A stretch of DNA of 64,000 nt from Pseudomonas mediterranea CFBP 5447 (GTDB taxonomy: Bacteria; Pseudomonadota; Gammaproteobacteria; Pseudomonadales; Pseudomonadaceae), in the NCBI RefSeq assembly GCF_000774145.1, contig NZ_KN322983.1, positions 852,847 to 916,846 on the forward strand, written 5' to 3'. Below the pieces are notes generated by a model. The model was not told the DNA's origin. It was given only the letters and a program-made list of their open reading frames with translations, and ran no database searches. The first letter of the stretch is position 1. Each line of letters starts with the position of its first letter. This document shows, one piece after another, positions 55,412-64,000 of the stretch. The position numbers were made by a program, and so were the translations under genes.

Positions 55412-56464
55412 ATGAACGAGCCTGTCATGGCCGTGGGTCGCGCCCGCCAGCCGGTGCTGCGGCGAGTCGCGTTGCTGGCCTCGGCGCTCTCGCTGCTGGG
55501 CTCTGTCGTGTTGTCGGCACCGGCGTTGGCCGTTGCAGCCACGACAACCGATGTCATCTATTCGGTCGAATCGGCCAAGGCCAGCAAGACCCTGATGCTC
55601 GACGTGGCCCACGCCGGCCAGCGCCTGGTAGCGGTCGGCGATCGTGGGCACATTGTCTATTCGGACGACCAGGGCAAGTCCTGGACCCAGGCCAAGGTGC
55701 CGACCCGCCAACTGCTTACCGCCGTGTTCTTCGTCGATGACAAGCACGGCTGGGCCGTGGGGCACGATGCGCAGATCCTCGCCAGTGAAGACGGCGGCAG
55801 CACCTGGACCCGGCAGTTCGAAGACCTCACCCGTGAAGCACCGCTGCTGGACGTCTGGTTCAAGGACGCCAGCCAGGGTTTCGCCGTGGGTGCCTACGGC
55901 GCGTTGCTCGAAACCACCGACGGTGGCAAGCACTGGGAAGACGCCAGCGACCGTCTCGACAACGAAGACCAGTTCCACCTCAACGCCATCACTGCGGTAA
56001 AGGACGCCGGGCTGTTCATCGTCGGCGAGGCCGGCAGCATGTTCCGTTCCGCCGACTGGGGCCAGACCTGGGAAAAGGTCGAAGGTCCATACGAAGGTTC
56101 GCTGTTCGGGGTCATCGGCACTGCCCAGCCTTCGACGCTGCTGGCCTACGGCTTGCGCGGCAACCTCTATCGCTCCACCGATTTCGGCGGCTCCTGGGAG
56201 CAGGTCGAGCTCAAGGCCGCCCGGGGCGCCCTGGAGTTCGGCTTGTCAGGGGCGACCTTGTTGCCGGACGGCTCCATCGTGATCGTCGGCAACGGCGGCA
56301 GCGTGGTGCGCAGCACCGACGACGGCATGACCTTCAGCGTCTTCAACCGCCCGGACCGGATTTCCGTGGCGGCCGTCACGGCGGCGGGCAATGGCAATCT
56401 GATCCTGGCGGGACAGGGGGGCGTGCGCGTCACCACGGCCAGCGGCGCTGAACTGAACAAATGA
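55412..56464 (+). CDS. Secreted YCF48/BNR-repeat beta-propeller protein
   Basis: A 350-residue protein with a signal peptide (about 20-45, cleavage after ALAVAA). It has repeated blades of the BNR type: SDDQGKSWTQ, SEDGGSTWTRQF, TTDGGKHWEDAS, SADWGQTWEKV, STDFGGSWEQV and STDDGMTF. YCF48-related proteins are assembly factors for membrane complexes; here the partner is probably the RND transporter that follows by 43 bases. The pair corresponds to PA3080/PA3079. The start ATG 55412 is weakly supported by the GGGGGA upstream. Confidence 0.9.
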   Translation: MNEPVMAVGRARQPVLRRVALLASALSLLGSVVLSAPALAVAATTTDVIYSVESAKASKTLMLDVAHAGQRLVAVGDRGHIVYSDDQGKSWTQAKVPTRQLLTAVFFVDDKHGWAVGHDAQILASEDGGSTWTRQFEDLTREAPLLDVWFKDASQGFAVGAYGALLETTDGGKHWEDASDRLDNEDQFHLNAITAVKDAGLFIVGEAGSMFRSADWGQTWEKVEGPYEGSLFGVIGTAQPSTLLAYGLRGNLYRSTDFGGSWEQVELKAARGALEFGLSGATLLPDGSIVIVGNGGSVVRSTDDGMTFSVFNRPDRISVAAVTAAGNGNLILAGQGGVRVTTASGAELNK

Positions 56465-56507
56465 GCCGCGCATATGAGTCGGGCACAATAACAAGAAGGC
56501 GGACCCC

Positions 56508-58883
56508 ATGAGCAGTCATCACCAAGACAAGGCGACGTTCCTCGAGCGCCTGATTTTCAACAACCGCCCGGCAGTGATCGTCATTTGCCTGTTGGTCAGT
56601 ATCTTCCTGTTCTGGCAGGCCACGCTGATCCGTCCGTCCACCAGCTTCGAAAAAATGATCCCCCTCGAGCATCCGTTCATCGAGAAAATGCTCGAACATC
56701 GCAACGACCTGGCGAACCTCGGCAACACCGTGCGGATCTCCGTGGAAGCCACCAACGGCGACATCTTCTCCAAGGACTACATGGAGACCCTGCGCCAGAT
56801 CCATGACGAGGTCTTCTACATTTCCGGCGTCGACCGCTCCGGCCTCAAGTCGCTGTGGAGCCCGAGCGTGCGCTGGACCGAAGTGACGGAAGAGGGCTTC
56901 GCCGGCGGCGAAGTGATCCCCCAGAGCTACAATGGTTCGGCCGACAGCCTCGAGCTACTGCGCAACAACGTGCTCAAGTCCGGCCAGGTCGGGCGGCTGG
57001 TGGCCAACGATTTCAAATCGAGCATCGTCGACATCCCGTTGCTGGAGTCCTACCCGGACCCCCAGGACCAAGGCAAGTTGCTGAAACTGGACTACCAGAA
57101 ATTCTCCCACGAGCTCGAAGACAAGATCCGCCACAAGTTCGAAGCCCAGAACCCCAACGTGCAGATCCACATCGTCGGTTTCGCCAAGAAGGTCGGTGAC
57201 CTGATCGATGGCCTGATCATGGTGGTGATGTTCTTCGGTGTGGCCTTCGTCATCACCCTGGTCCTGCTGTACTGGTTCACCCACTGCATGCGCAGCACCG
57301 TCGCGGTGTTGAGCACCACGCTGGTGGCGGTGGTCTGGCAACTGGGGCTGATGCACGCCGCCGGGTTCGGGCTGGATCCCTATTCGATGCTGGTGCCGTT
57401 CCTGATCTTCGCCATCGGGATTTCCCACGGGGTGCAGAAAATCAACGGCATCGCCTTGCAGTCCAGCGAGGCGGACAACGCCCTGACGGCGGCGCGGCGC
57501 ACGTTCCGGCAACTGTTCCTGCCGGGGATGATCGCGATCCTGGCGGATGCGGTGGGTTTCATTACCTTGCTGATCATCGACATCGGCGTGATCCGCGAGC
57601 TGGCCATCGGGGCGTCCATCGGCGTGGCGGTGATCGTGTTCACCAACCTGATCCTGCTGCCGGTGGCCATCTCCTACGTCGGCATCAGCAAGCGCGCCAT
57701 CGAGCGCAGCAAGAAAGACGCGACCCGCGAGCATCCGTTCTGGCGGGCGCTGTCGAACTTCGCCAGCGCCAAGGTCGCGCCGGTGTCCATTGCCCTGGCA
57801 GTACTCGCTTTCGGTGGCGGCCTCTGGTACAGCCAGAACCTGAAGATCGGCGACCTCGACCAAGGGGCGCCGGAGCTGCGTCCCGACTCGCGCTACAACC
57901 AGGACAACAACTTCATCATCAGTAACTACTCCACCAGTTCCGACGTGCTGGTGGTGATGGTCAAGACCAAGGCCGAAGGCTGCTCGCGCTATGAAGCCAT
58001 GGCACCCATCGATGAGCTGATGTGGAAAATGCAGAACACCGAGGGCGTGCAGTCGGCGATTTCCCTGGTGACCGTGTCCAAGCAGATGATCAAGGGCATG
58101 AACGAGGGCAACCTCAAATGGGAAACCCTGTCGCGCAACCCTGACGTGCTGAACAACTCCATCGCCCGGGCCGATGGCCTGTACAACAACAGCTGTTCCC
58201 TGGCACCGGTGCTGGTGTTCCTCAACGACCACAAGGCCGAGACCCTGGACCGTGCGGTGAAGGCGGTGCAGACGTTCGCCAAGGAGAACAACCGCGATGG
58301 CCTGGAGTTCATCCTCGCCGCCGGCAACGCCGGCATCGAAGCGGCCACCAACGAAGTGATCAAGGAATCGGAACTGACCATTCTGATCCTGGTGTACATC
58401 TGCGTGGCAACCATGTGCATGATCACCTTTCGCTCCTGGGCGGCGACCCTCTGCATCGTCCTGCCGCTGGTGCTGACCTCGGTGCTGGGCAACGCCCTGA
58501 TGGCTTTCATGGGCATTGGCGTGAAAGTCGCGACCCTGCCGGTGGTGGCGCTGGGGGTAGGGATTGGCGTCGACTACGGCATCTACATCTACAGCCGCCT
58601 GGAAAGCTTCCTGAGGGCTGGATTGCCGTTGCAGGAAGCTTATTACCAGACGCTGAAGTCCACCGGTAAAGCCGTGCTGTTCACCGGCCTGTGCCTGGCG
58701 ATCGGTGTGTGCACCTGGATCTTCTCGGCCATCAAGTTCCAGGCCGACATGGGCTTGATGCTGACCTTCATGCTGCTGTGGAACATGTTCGGTGCCTTGT
58801 GGCTGCTGCCGGCACTGGCGCGGTTCCTGATCAAGCCGGAGAAGCTGGCGGGGCAGCGGGGTAATTCGTTGTTTGCCCATTGA
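56508..58883 (+). CDS. RND-superfamily (MMPL-type) transporter
   Basis: A 791-residue inner-membrane protein with two halves, each with a large periplasmic loop (about 45-230 and 430-615) and a bundle of five to six membrane segments. The first has VPFLIFAIGISHGVQKI and the second VVALGVGIGVDYGIYIYSRL, the sterol-sensing/MMPL-like core. Substrate probably lipid or hydrophobic. It lacks a periplasmic adaptor and outer-membrane channel in this window, unlike drug efflux RND systems. Confidence 0.92.
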   Translation: MSSHHQDKATFLERLIFNNRPAVIVICLLVSIFLFWQATLIRPSTSFEKMIPLEHPFIEKMLEHRNDLANLGNTVRISVEATNGDIFSKDYMETLRQIHDEVFYISGVDRSGLKSLWSPSVRWTEVTEEGFAGGEVIPQSYNGSADSLELLRNNVLKSGQVGRLVANDFKSSIVDIPLLESYPDPQDQGKLLKLDYQKFSHELEDKIRHKFEAQNPNVQIHIVGFAKKVGDLIDGLIMVVMFFGVAFVITLVLLYWFTHCMRSTVAVLSTTLVAVVWQLGLMHAAGFGLDPYSMLVPFLIFAIGISHGVQKINGIALQSSEADNALTAARRTFRQLFLPGMIAILADAVGFITLLIIDIGVIRELAIGASIGVAVIVFTNLILLPVAISYVGISKRAIERSKKDATREHPFWRALSNFASAKVAPVSIALAVLAFGGGLWYSQNLKIGDLDQGAPELRPDSRYNQDNNFIISNYSTSSDVLVVMVKTKAEGCSRYEAMAPIDELMWKMQNTEGVQSAISLVTVSKQMIKGMNEGNLKWETLSRNPDVLNNSIARADGLYNNSCSLAPVLVFLNDHKAETLDRAVKAVQTFAKENNRDGLEFILAAGNAGIEAATNEVIKESELTILILVYICVATMCMITFRSWAATLCIVLPLVLTSVLGNALMAFMGIGVKVATLPVVALGVGIGVDYGIYIYSRLESFLRAGLPLQEAYYQTLKSTGKAVLFTGLCLAIGVCTWIFSAIKFQADMGLMLTFMLLWNMFGALWLLPALARFLIKPEKLAGQRGNSLFAH

Positions 58884-58890
58884 TCGATAC

Positions 58891-59024
58891 CTGTGGGAGC
58901 AAAGCTTGCTCGCGATTGCGATAAGCCAGTCAGCAACAACGTTGACTGGTCTGTCGCTATCGCGAGCAAGCTTTGCTCCCACAGAGCGGGGCGGTGCGAC
59001 GTTTCGCTAAATCCCCTTGCCACA
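58891..59024. repeat. REP pair (family B variant) joined to an interrupted family A arm
   Basis: CTGTGGGAGCAAAGCTTGCT pair (58891-58984) abuts GCGGGGCGGTGCGACGTTTC then GCTAAATCCCCTTGCCACAGG. The same interruption is in the repeat at bases 49-95. Confidence 0.85.
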
Positions 59025-59045
59025 GGAGCAGCGCCATAGCTTCTG

Positions 59046-62000
59046 TCAAGGCGCCAACGGCAAGAACCTGCCCTGTGCCAGCGACTTGCTGATCTGCCCC
59101 CGGTGTACGTTCACCACCGCGTAAGGGCTGGTGGCCTTGGCCAGCAGTGAGTGGTAGTGCTCCTTGCGTTGTTCCTTGGTCTTGAGGTGCGCGACGCTGA
59201 AGTTTTCTTTCGGCGTGTCGGCCGCTTCGTAATGAAAGTGCGCATACCAGATCGGAAAACCGTCACGGTCGTTGATGGCGTATTCCTGGAGGAAATCCTT
59301 GCGGGCGCCTTGCAAGGCCGTGCGATCGCCGAGCCGGGCCACCTGGATCAGGTTCTTCTCGAACAGGAACCGCAGGTTGCCGTCGGTGGGCGGCAGTTTC
59401 AGGCTCAATTCGGTGCGCAGGTCGCTGCCCTTGGCGGTCAGGTTGGCGGCAGCGTCTGACAACTGCCGACCCAGTGCTTCGTTTGCCGGGGGGCGTGAGG
59501 TTGGCGATGCAGTGAGAGCTCGATCGAGTTCTTCGGAAAGCGTGCGGAAGTGGCTCGCCTCATTGTTGAGGATTTCCTCGATTTCCTGAGGATGACGGCA
59601 GTGGGTTTTGTAGCTTTCGGCGCGGCTCATGCGCTTGTCCAGTTCGTCGAGCAGTGCTCGCCCATGGGCCCGGATCGCCTTGATTGATCGCGTCTGGGGC
59701 GCCGGGGTCGGACGCCGTACGTCGACCACATCCCAGACGTCCTCGTGGCGCGAATAGGTGGCGAGTACCTGGTTGTTGGCTTCGGAGCGCATTTCGACGA
59801 CTTCGATGGGCAGGCTCGTGCCGGCGGGTTTCAGGTCGCCGATCAGGACGCCATTGTGTCGGGTTCTGATTAACTTTTTCTGTGGCAGCCCGGCGCCGGT
59901 CCTGGGGCGTTTCGGCGTACGCTTGCGCGGTTTTGGCTCGGGTTTGATTTCGGCGGCGAGTTTGCTGGAGACCTCTTGGTAAAGGCCCTCGACCAGTTTG
60001 ACCAGCCTGTCGAAATAGGACTCGTTGATGTCGTCCAGGTAAAGGGCCTTTGTCCCCTTCAACGTATCCAGGGTCTTGCCGTAATGCTCGGTCAGGCTTT
60101 CCAGCACTTCGAGTTTTTCCGCCGGGGAGACTTCGTATGTTTGCAGGTCCCAATGGGAGCGCATGTGCTCCATCAATGGCATGAGAATGCGAAGCAGGCG
60201 GTTGGGCAGGGCGGATTGCCGGTTTTTCACCGACAGTACGGGGAGCGTGGAGAGCTGCATGGTTTTGCTGCCGATGGCGTTCTTCTCATCCAGGGGACGG
60301 TTGCTGGTCAGCCGTTCAAATGCCCGTGCGCCCGACGCATCAAGGTTCGATAGCTGCTCAAGATAACTGTCCTTGAGTTCCAACCAGTAGATCGCTCGGT
60401 CGTTGATGTCACTCTTGGCGTCGAGGTACTTCATGTAGGCATCGTAGTCGCGGCCGACAATTTCCCTGATGTCGGCACGCTCTCCAAACTGGGGATGTGC
60501 TCGCTGGATGGCCACGCGCTCTTTTTCAGTGATCAGGAATGCCTTGCGGGCATTGTTGATCACGTTTTCCATGAGCACATGTATGTAACCGGGCGGGAAA
60601 CCGATGCCCAGGCTTACGCGTTCGGCCGCGCTGTCCGCCAGCTTCAGATACATCTCGGTCTGCTCCTGGAGCAGGTCATAGAAAATCTTGCGTCTCGCCG
60701 CCCGCTGGGCCTCGGTGTAGGTGCCGCCTTCCTCGGTCCGGGTCATGACTTGCTGGGCCACGTCCAGGGCTTTTTGTCGCTCGGCATCTTGTGCCTCCAA
60801 CCGATGGGATTCATCGGTCAACTGCTGGATCCGCTGCAGGTTGACACGGCGCTGTGCCTCCACCCGTTTGGGCGGTGCACCGCCGAGTAGACGCAGGCGC
60901 AGATCCAGATGCCAGTGTCCGTTCTTATCGACTCGCAGCGAGGGACCGTTTTTTTCAGCGTCGAGTGGATCGAGCGGGTCAACGATGGTTGCGCTGCCGC
61001 CCGCTTCAGGCGTGATCCGATACAGGGCACCTTCAACCTTGGCATGCCATTTATTGTCGATCACATACAGGCCCTTGTAGGGGCCGTTCTCAATCGGTGC
61101 GAGCGGGGAAGCGGGGGGCGAGACCTGCAAACGCTGCAGCCGGGCCTGGAGTGCCGGCGTCAGGCGACCAGTGGCCCTGGCGAAATTGAAATCCAGGCGC
61201 CTGCTGTCGGTATCGGTGTGGGCGTCGGGCAAGGTGACGGTCCCCTCCACGAGGGTGGGCGCCTCCGGTGCAGGCCACTGCTCGGCGATGGCCCGTGGCG
61301 CGGGGGGACGCATGGCTTGCTCCTTTATCGATTCGGGCACGCTCGCACGAGTCAAAGGCCCATGACCGGCGGGCAGCTGGCTCACCAACAGGGCCAGGTT
61401 GACGAGCAGATCGACGGCAGCAAGCTCCCGGGCCACCGGGTCCTCACCGGTCAGCGCCGGAATGTCTTGTTGGGCGCTGGCCATCAGGTTCCAGAGCCAG
61501 ACGGTGGTCATGGCCGGGCCGCGTAGCAAAGGAAACAGCAAGGTGTTGAACAACAGGCCGCCACCGTCGAGCAACACCGCCCAGCGGCTCTCGCTGTTGG
61601 ACACCGAGTCCCGGTCGGCCTGGGTGAGCAGGGCCTGGGCGTTGCAGCCGTAGAGGTACTGCATCAGCTCGCCCTCCTGCAGCGATTGCAACAGCTCGCC
61701 GCGGGTATCGTCGACGGCGAGGGCGGCTGGGGCGGGTTTGTCGGGGAGACTGAATTCGTCACCGCTGAAGAACCGCACGATATGGGGTTCCAGGATTCCG
61801 TCGTTGGCGTAGATCGGGCGTGCGGAGTCAGGCAGCCAGGTCAGGAGGCTGTCCTGCAGTTTTCCTGGGGCGGCGATGGCCTGCAGCAATGCTTCGCGTG
61901 TCGCGAATTCCTGCAGCGAGGGTGCGTAGAGCGGTCGATACAACAGGTGTGGGCCGGTAGCAATGTCCTGCGCTTCGATGATGAACATGTTGGTCACGAT

Positions 62001-63743
62001 ATCGGGCTGGGCCTGGGGCTTGCGCAGCAGACCCAGGTGGCGAATGACTACCGGGTGCCCGTCGACCTGCTGGCCCGCCGCGTCGGGTTGCAGGACAGCT
62101 TCCAGCAGGCGCAAGCCTTGACGGGTCAGGCCGTTCTCGTGGTTCAGGTTCTGCTTCAGTGCCTCGAGCATCAGTTGCGCCGGGAGCTGCTCGGCGAAGA
62201 TCCGTTGCCGGTTCTGCGCCTGGGGCGAATCGCCGAGCAAGTGCTGTTGCAGATAGCGAGGATAGGTCGCGCCAATATCGACCTGTTCGATCAAGCCGGT
62301 TATGAACCCCGGCGTCAGCCAGGCCGGCAGCGTCTGGCCCAAGCGATGGCTGAGGGTGAAAGTACCGCTGGGACGGCCGACGAGATTATGGATGGCCAGT
62401 TCGGTGAGGGGCATCTGCCGTTTCTCGGTGAGGCCGATGGTGCCTGGATAGCCAGCAGAGACGCTGAACGTCAGCAGCACATCGTCGGGCTGGTAGGGGC
62501 TCGTTGGTAGCTTGTCCGGTCGCTTGTCATTGGTGTTCCGCAGACGGATGAGCAAGGCGTCGGCGGCAAAGGCCTTGATGTCGTCGATGCCGCTGAGGAA
62601 GGTCTGGCCCTGGTGGCGTTTTTTGGCGCTTGCCAGGGCCAGGCTGTAGTGCTGGAAGGTCGTCTGGTCGACGATGGAGGCGTTTTTCAGCCATTCGGGC
62701 AACAGCGACCCAAGGCGTGCCGAAGTGTCAGGCGACGGTCGGGGGGCCTCCAGCAGCGAGCGCGCCGGGTCGCTCAAGTCGGCGTAGAGGCGCTTCAGGT
62801 CTTGAGGGTCGATTCGGGCAGGCAGTTGCACAGCCTTGAGGTCGGCCAGTTGCTGCTCCAGCAACATCGCCGCCTGGCGCTCGAAGACGTTGCCGCTGAT
62901 TTCGTAGCGTTGGCAGGTGATGGTGTCGACGGTGTACTGGCGGGCAATCCATTCGCCCCAATGCTGGTTGAAGGCCTCCAGGGAGGCAAAGGACTTGACG
63001 GCGCTGCCGGGGCTGCACAGCAGGAATTCGGCGGTGCCGTTCGTTACCCGGACCAGGAGGATATCGCTGCCGACCAGCACGCTGCTGTGGGTGCCTTGAG
63101 TGAGCCGGGTTTCCAGGCTGTAGGCGTACACCGGCGCCTGTCGGTTGAGACAGAAGCGTAGCCCGCGGTCCGGCCAGCGGACGATCTGGTCCAGCGCCTC
63201 CCGTGCCGTATCCGTGAGCCCGGGCTGTTGCAGCCCACGGATGCTCAGTGTGTTCCTGAGTACGTCGCTGAGCCAGCGCCAGCGGCTGCTCGCAGCGGTC
63301 TGGCCGGCGCTGTCGATGTTCTCGTTCCAGTAACGGACCAGCGCATCCTCCAGCCCGATCGGCAGGGTCCAGGCCAGTTCAAGTATGGATTTCTTGATGA
63401 GCTGCATGTCCAGTCCCCGGTCGCCTGACCAAAGGCGCCGCGGCGGACTGTCGGAGAGAAAACAGTCAAGCGCGCCCTGTGGGGCGAAGTCCGGGGGCGT
63501 GCCGGTGGCCAGGTAATCGAGGACCGCGGACATCAGGGGTTGGAAGTGCCAACCGCGGGTGGCTGGGTCCGGCATCGCCAATTGGGTCTTGGAGAGGTCG
63601 ATCTCCAGCCAGGGGTCTCTTTTCTTGATCGCTTGTTCGAGCATGCGTCGGGCGACCTGTTCGAAGGTCGGGCGACTGGCGAATTGCAGGCTGACGCGTT
63701 GGGCCAATGCGGGGATCGAGGTCGTGGTGGAGGAGGTGGTCAT
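59046..63743 (-). CDS. Giant DUF6543 (dermonecrotic-toxin-like) protein
   Basis: A 1565-residue protein with no signal peptide. The N-terminal half resembles the DUF6543 type, annotated as dermonecrotic toxin domain in Pseudomonas proteins: FASRPTFEQVARRML near 21 and PLMSAVLDYLATG near 68. Hydrophobic stretches occur near 727-760 (GGLLFNTLLFPLLRG). A charged coiled-coil region (about 960-1035) precedes a helical middle. A basic linker (KPRKRTPKRPRTG near 1270) leads to LIRTRHNGVLIGDL. The last 75 residues hold FPIWYAHFHYE and YAVVNVHRGQI, repeated in this family. No catalytic motif is recognised. It stands alone between an RND gene and an unrelated regulator fragment. Possible toxin or large intracellular effector. 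Confidence 0.82.
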   Translation of the reverse strand: MTTSSTTTSIPALAQRVSLQFASRPTFEQVARRMLEQAIKKRDPWLEIDLSKTQLAMPDPATRGWHFQPLMSAVLDYLATGTPPDFAPQGALDCFLSDSPPRRLWSGDRGLDMQLIKKSILELAWTLPIGLEDALVRYWNENIDSAGQTAASSRWRWLSDVLRNTLSIRGLQQPGLTDTAREALDQIVRWPDRGLRFCLNRQAPVYAYSLETRLTQGTHSSVLVGSDILLVRVTNGTAEFLLCSPGSAVKSFASLEAFNQHWGEWIARQYTVDTITCQRYEISGNVFERQAAMLLEQQLADLKAVQLPARIDPQDLKRLYADLSDPARSLLEAPRPSPDTSARLGSLLPEWLKNASIVDQTTFQHYSLALASAKKRHQGQTFLSGIDDIKAFAADALLIRLRNTNDKRPDKLPTSPYQPDDVLLTFSVSAGYPGTIGLTEKRQMPLTELAIHNLVGRPSGTFTLSHRLGQTLPAWLTPGFITGLIEQVDIGATYPRYLQQHLLGDSPQAQNRQRIFAEQLPAQLMLEALKQNLNHENGLTRQGLRLLEAVLQPDAAGQQVDGHPVVIRHLGLLRKPQAQPDIVTNMFIIEAQDIATGPHLLYRPLYAPSLQEFATREALLQAIAAPGKLQDSLLTWLPDSARPIYANDGILEPHIVRFFSGDEFSLPDKPAPAALAVDDTRGELLQSLQEGELMQYLYGCNAQALLTQADRDSVSNSESRWAVLLDGGGLLFNTLLFPLLRGPAMTTVWLWNLMASAQQDIPALTGEDPVARELAAVDLLVNLALLVSQLPAGHGPLTRASVPESIKEQAMRPPAPRAIAEQWPAPEAPTLVEGTVTLPDAHTDTDSRRLDFNFARATGRLTPALQARLQRLQVSPPASPLAPIENGPYKGLYVIDNKWHAKVEGALYRITPEAGGSATIVDPLDPLDAEKNGPSLRVDKNGHWHLDLRLRLLGGAPPKRVEAQRRVNLQRIQQLTDESHRLEAQDAERQKALDVAQQVMTRTEEGGTYTEAQRAARRKIFYDLLQEQTEMYLKLADSAAERVSLGIGFPPGYIHVLMENVINNARKAFLITEKERVAIQRAHPQFGERADIREIVGRDYDAYMKYLDAKSDINDRAIYWLELKDSYLEQLSNLDASGARAFERLTSNRPLDEKNAIGSKTMQLSTLPVLSVKNRQSALPNRLLRILMPLMEHMRSHWDLQTYEVSPAEKLEVLESLTEHYGKTLDTLKGTKALYLDDINESYFDRLVKLVEGLYQEVSSKLAAEIKPEPKPRKRTPKRPRTGAGLPQKKLIRTRHNGVLIGDLKPAGTSLPIEVVEMRSEANNQVLATYSRHEDVWDVVDVRRPTPAPQTRSIKAIRAHGRALLDELDKRMSRAESYKTHCRHPQEIEEILNNEASHFRTLSEELDRALTASPTSRPPANEALGRQLSDAAANLTAKGSDLRTELSLKLPPTDGNLRFLFEKNLIQVARLGDRTALQGARKDFLQEYAINDRDGFPIWYAHFHYEAADTPKENFSVAHLKTKEQRKEHYHSLLAKATSPYAVVNVHRGQISKSLAQGRFLPLAP

Positions 63744-63884
63744 GAGAAGTCCTTTTCACAAAACATGGCCGTCGGGATGACGGCGAGAAAAGTATCGACT
63801 GCTCAGTCAGGTGCGGGTGGTAGATAGATACCACCGCGCCAGGGGAGGAGTGTGCCAGGCCTGTTCGGCAACGAGGGCGGGGGA

Positions 63885-64000
63885 TCAGCCGTGGTCGTTG
63901 CCCAGTACCACGTTCAGCGCGCTGCGGGCGTCGTCCAGTTGCACCAGCGTCGCATGGCGGGCGCCGAGGGCGTCGCGGTTCTCGATGGCGGTGAGGATCG
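63885..64000 (-). CDS. C-terminal fragment of a gene, possibly FCD/GntR regulator
   Basis: The minus strand is open from the window edge to a TGA at 63885-63887, with the last residues ILTAIENRDALGARHATLVQ and ending in VVLGNDHG. A helix of form A-I-x-x-R-D-x-x-x-A-R near the end resembles the FCD effector domain of GntR regulators. Only 38 residues are visible, so family is uncertain. Confidence 0.4.
   Translation of the reverse strand, partial: ILTAIENRDALGARHATLVQLDDARSALNVVLGNDHG

Overview
The window looks like chromosome of a fluorescent Pseudomonas (P. fluorescens complex). The evidence is high GC, gene orders that match P. aeruginosa PAO1 loci I know (acnB/DUF1289/Usp; fabI-nppDCBA2A1-mltD-gloB-methyltransferase-rnhA-dnaQ; nadK-phosphoesterase-rhomboid-DUF1315-DUF2797-pepN; YCF48-RND), and many copies of the three palindromic repeat families typical of this group. 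The species assignment is inference.

Layout. 1-9986: half of a type VI secretion system. tssB-tssC read leftwards off the window and tssJ-K-L-M-A read rightwards, the arrangement of P. aeruginosa HSI-III; hcp, tssEFG, clpV and vgrG would lie left of base 1. 10175-12755: a 2-hydroxyacid dehydrogenase and a divergent serine/threonine-type transporter. 13066-18380: aconitase B with an unusually structured leader, a four-cysteine DUF1289 protein, a tandem universal stress protein and miaE. 18478-25725: a GFA-fold protein, the ada-alkA alkylation-repair pair, a glycine-rich secreted protein, TrkH, a LysE exporter with an AraC regulator, and a GAF-GGDEF cyclase. 26004-34211: a tight operon for peptide/peptidyl-nucleoside uptake (nppA1A2BCD) that runs into fabI. 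34474-39149: mltD, gloB, a methyltransferase, rnhA and dnaQ. 39430-47208 is more accessory: GNAT, LysR, a small unknown, an FMN reductase, a 968-residue repeat protein with an AT-richer C-terminal module, and a minimal arsR-arsB operon. 47335-54983: DUF1853, nadK, phosphoesterase, rhomboid, DUF1315, DUF2797 and pepN. 55412-58883: a secreted BNR/YCF48 protein with an RND/MMPL transporter. 59046-63743: a 1565-residue toxin-like DUF6543 protein. 63885-64000: the C-terminus of a cut-off gene.

The strongest leads are a 140-nt nested stem structure upstream of acnB (15787-15926); a 132-bp palindromic element whose non-palindromic core is kept in two copies in opposite orientation; the large repeat protein whose C-terminal module differs in base composition; the giant DUF6543 protein; and a TssM that has lost its P-loop. 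No tRNA, rRNA, CRISPR array, integrase or transposase was seen. Gaps over 300 bases (12756-13065, 15667-16072, 45117-45536, 54984-55411) hold only palindromic repeats, a terminator, the acnB leader and a putative ArsR operator.
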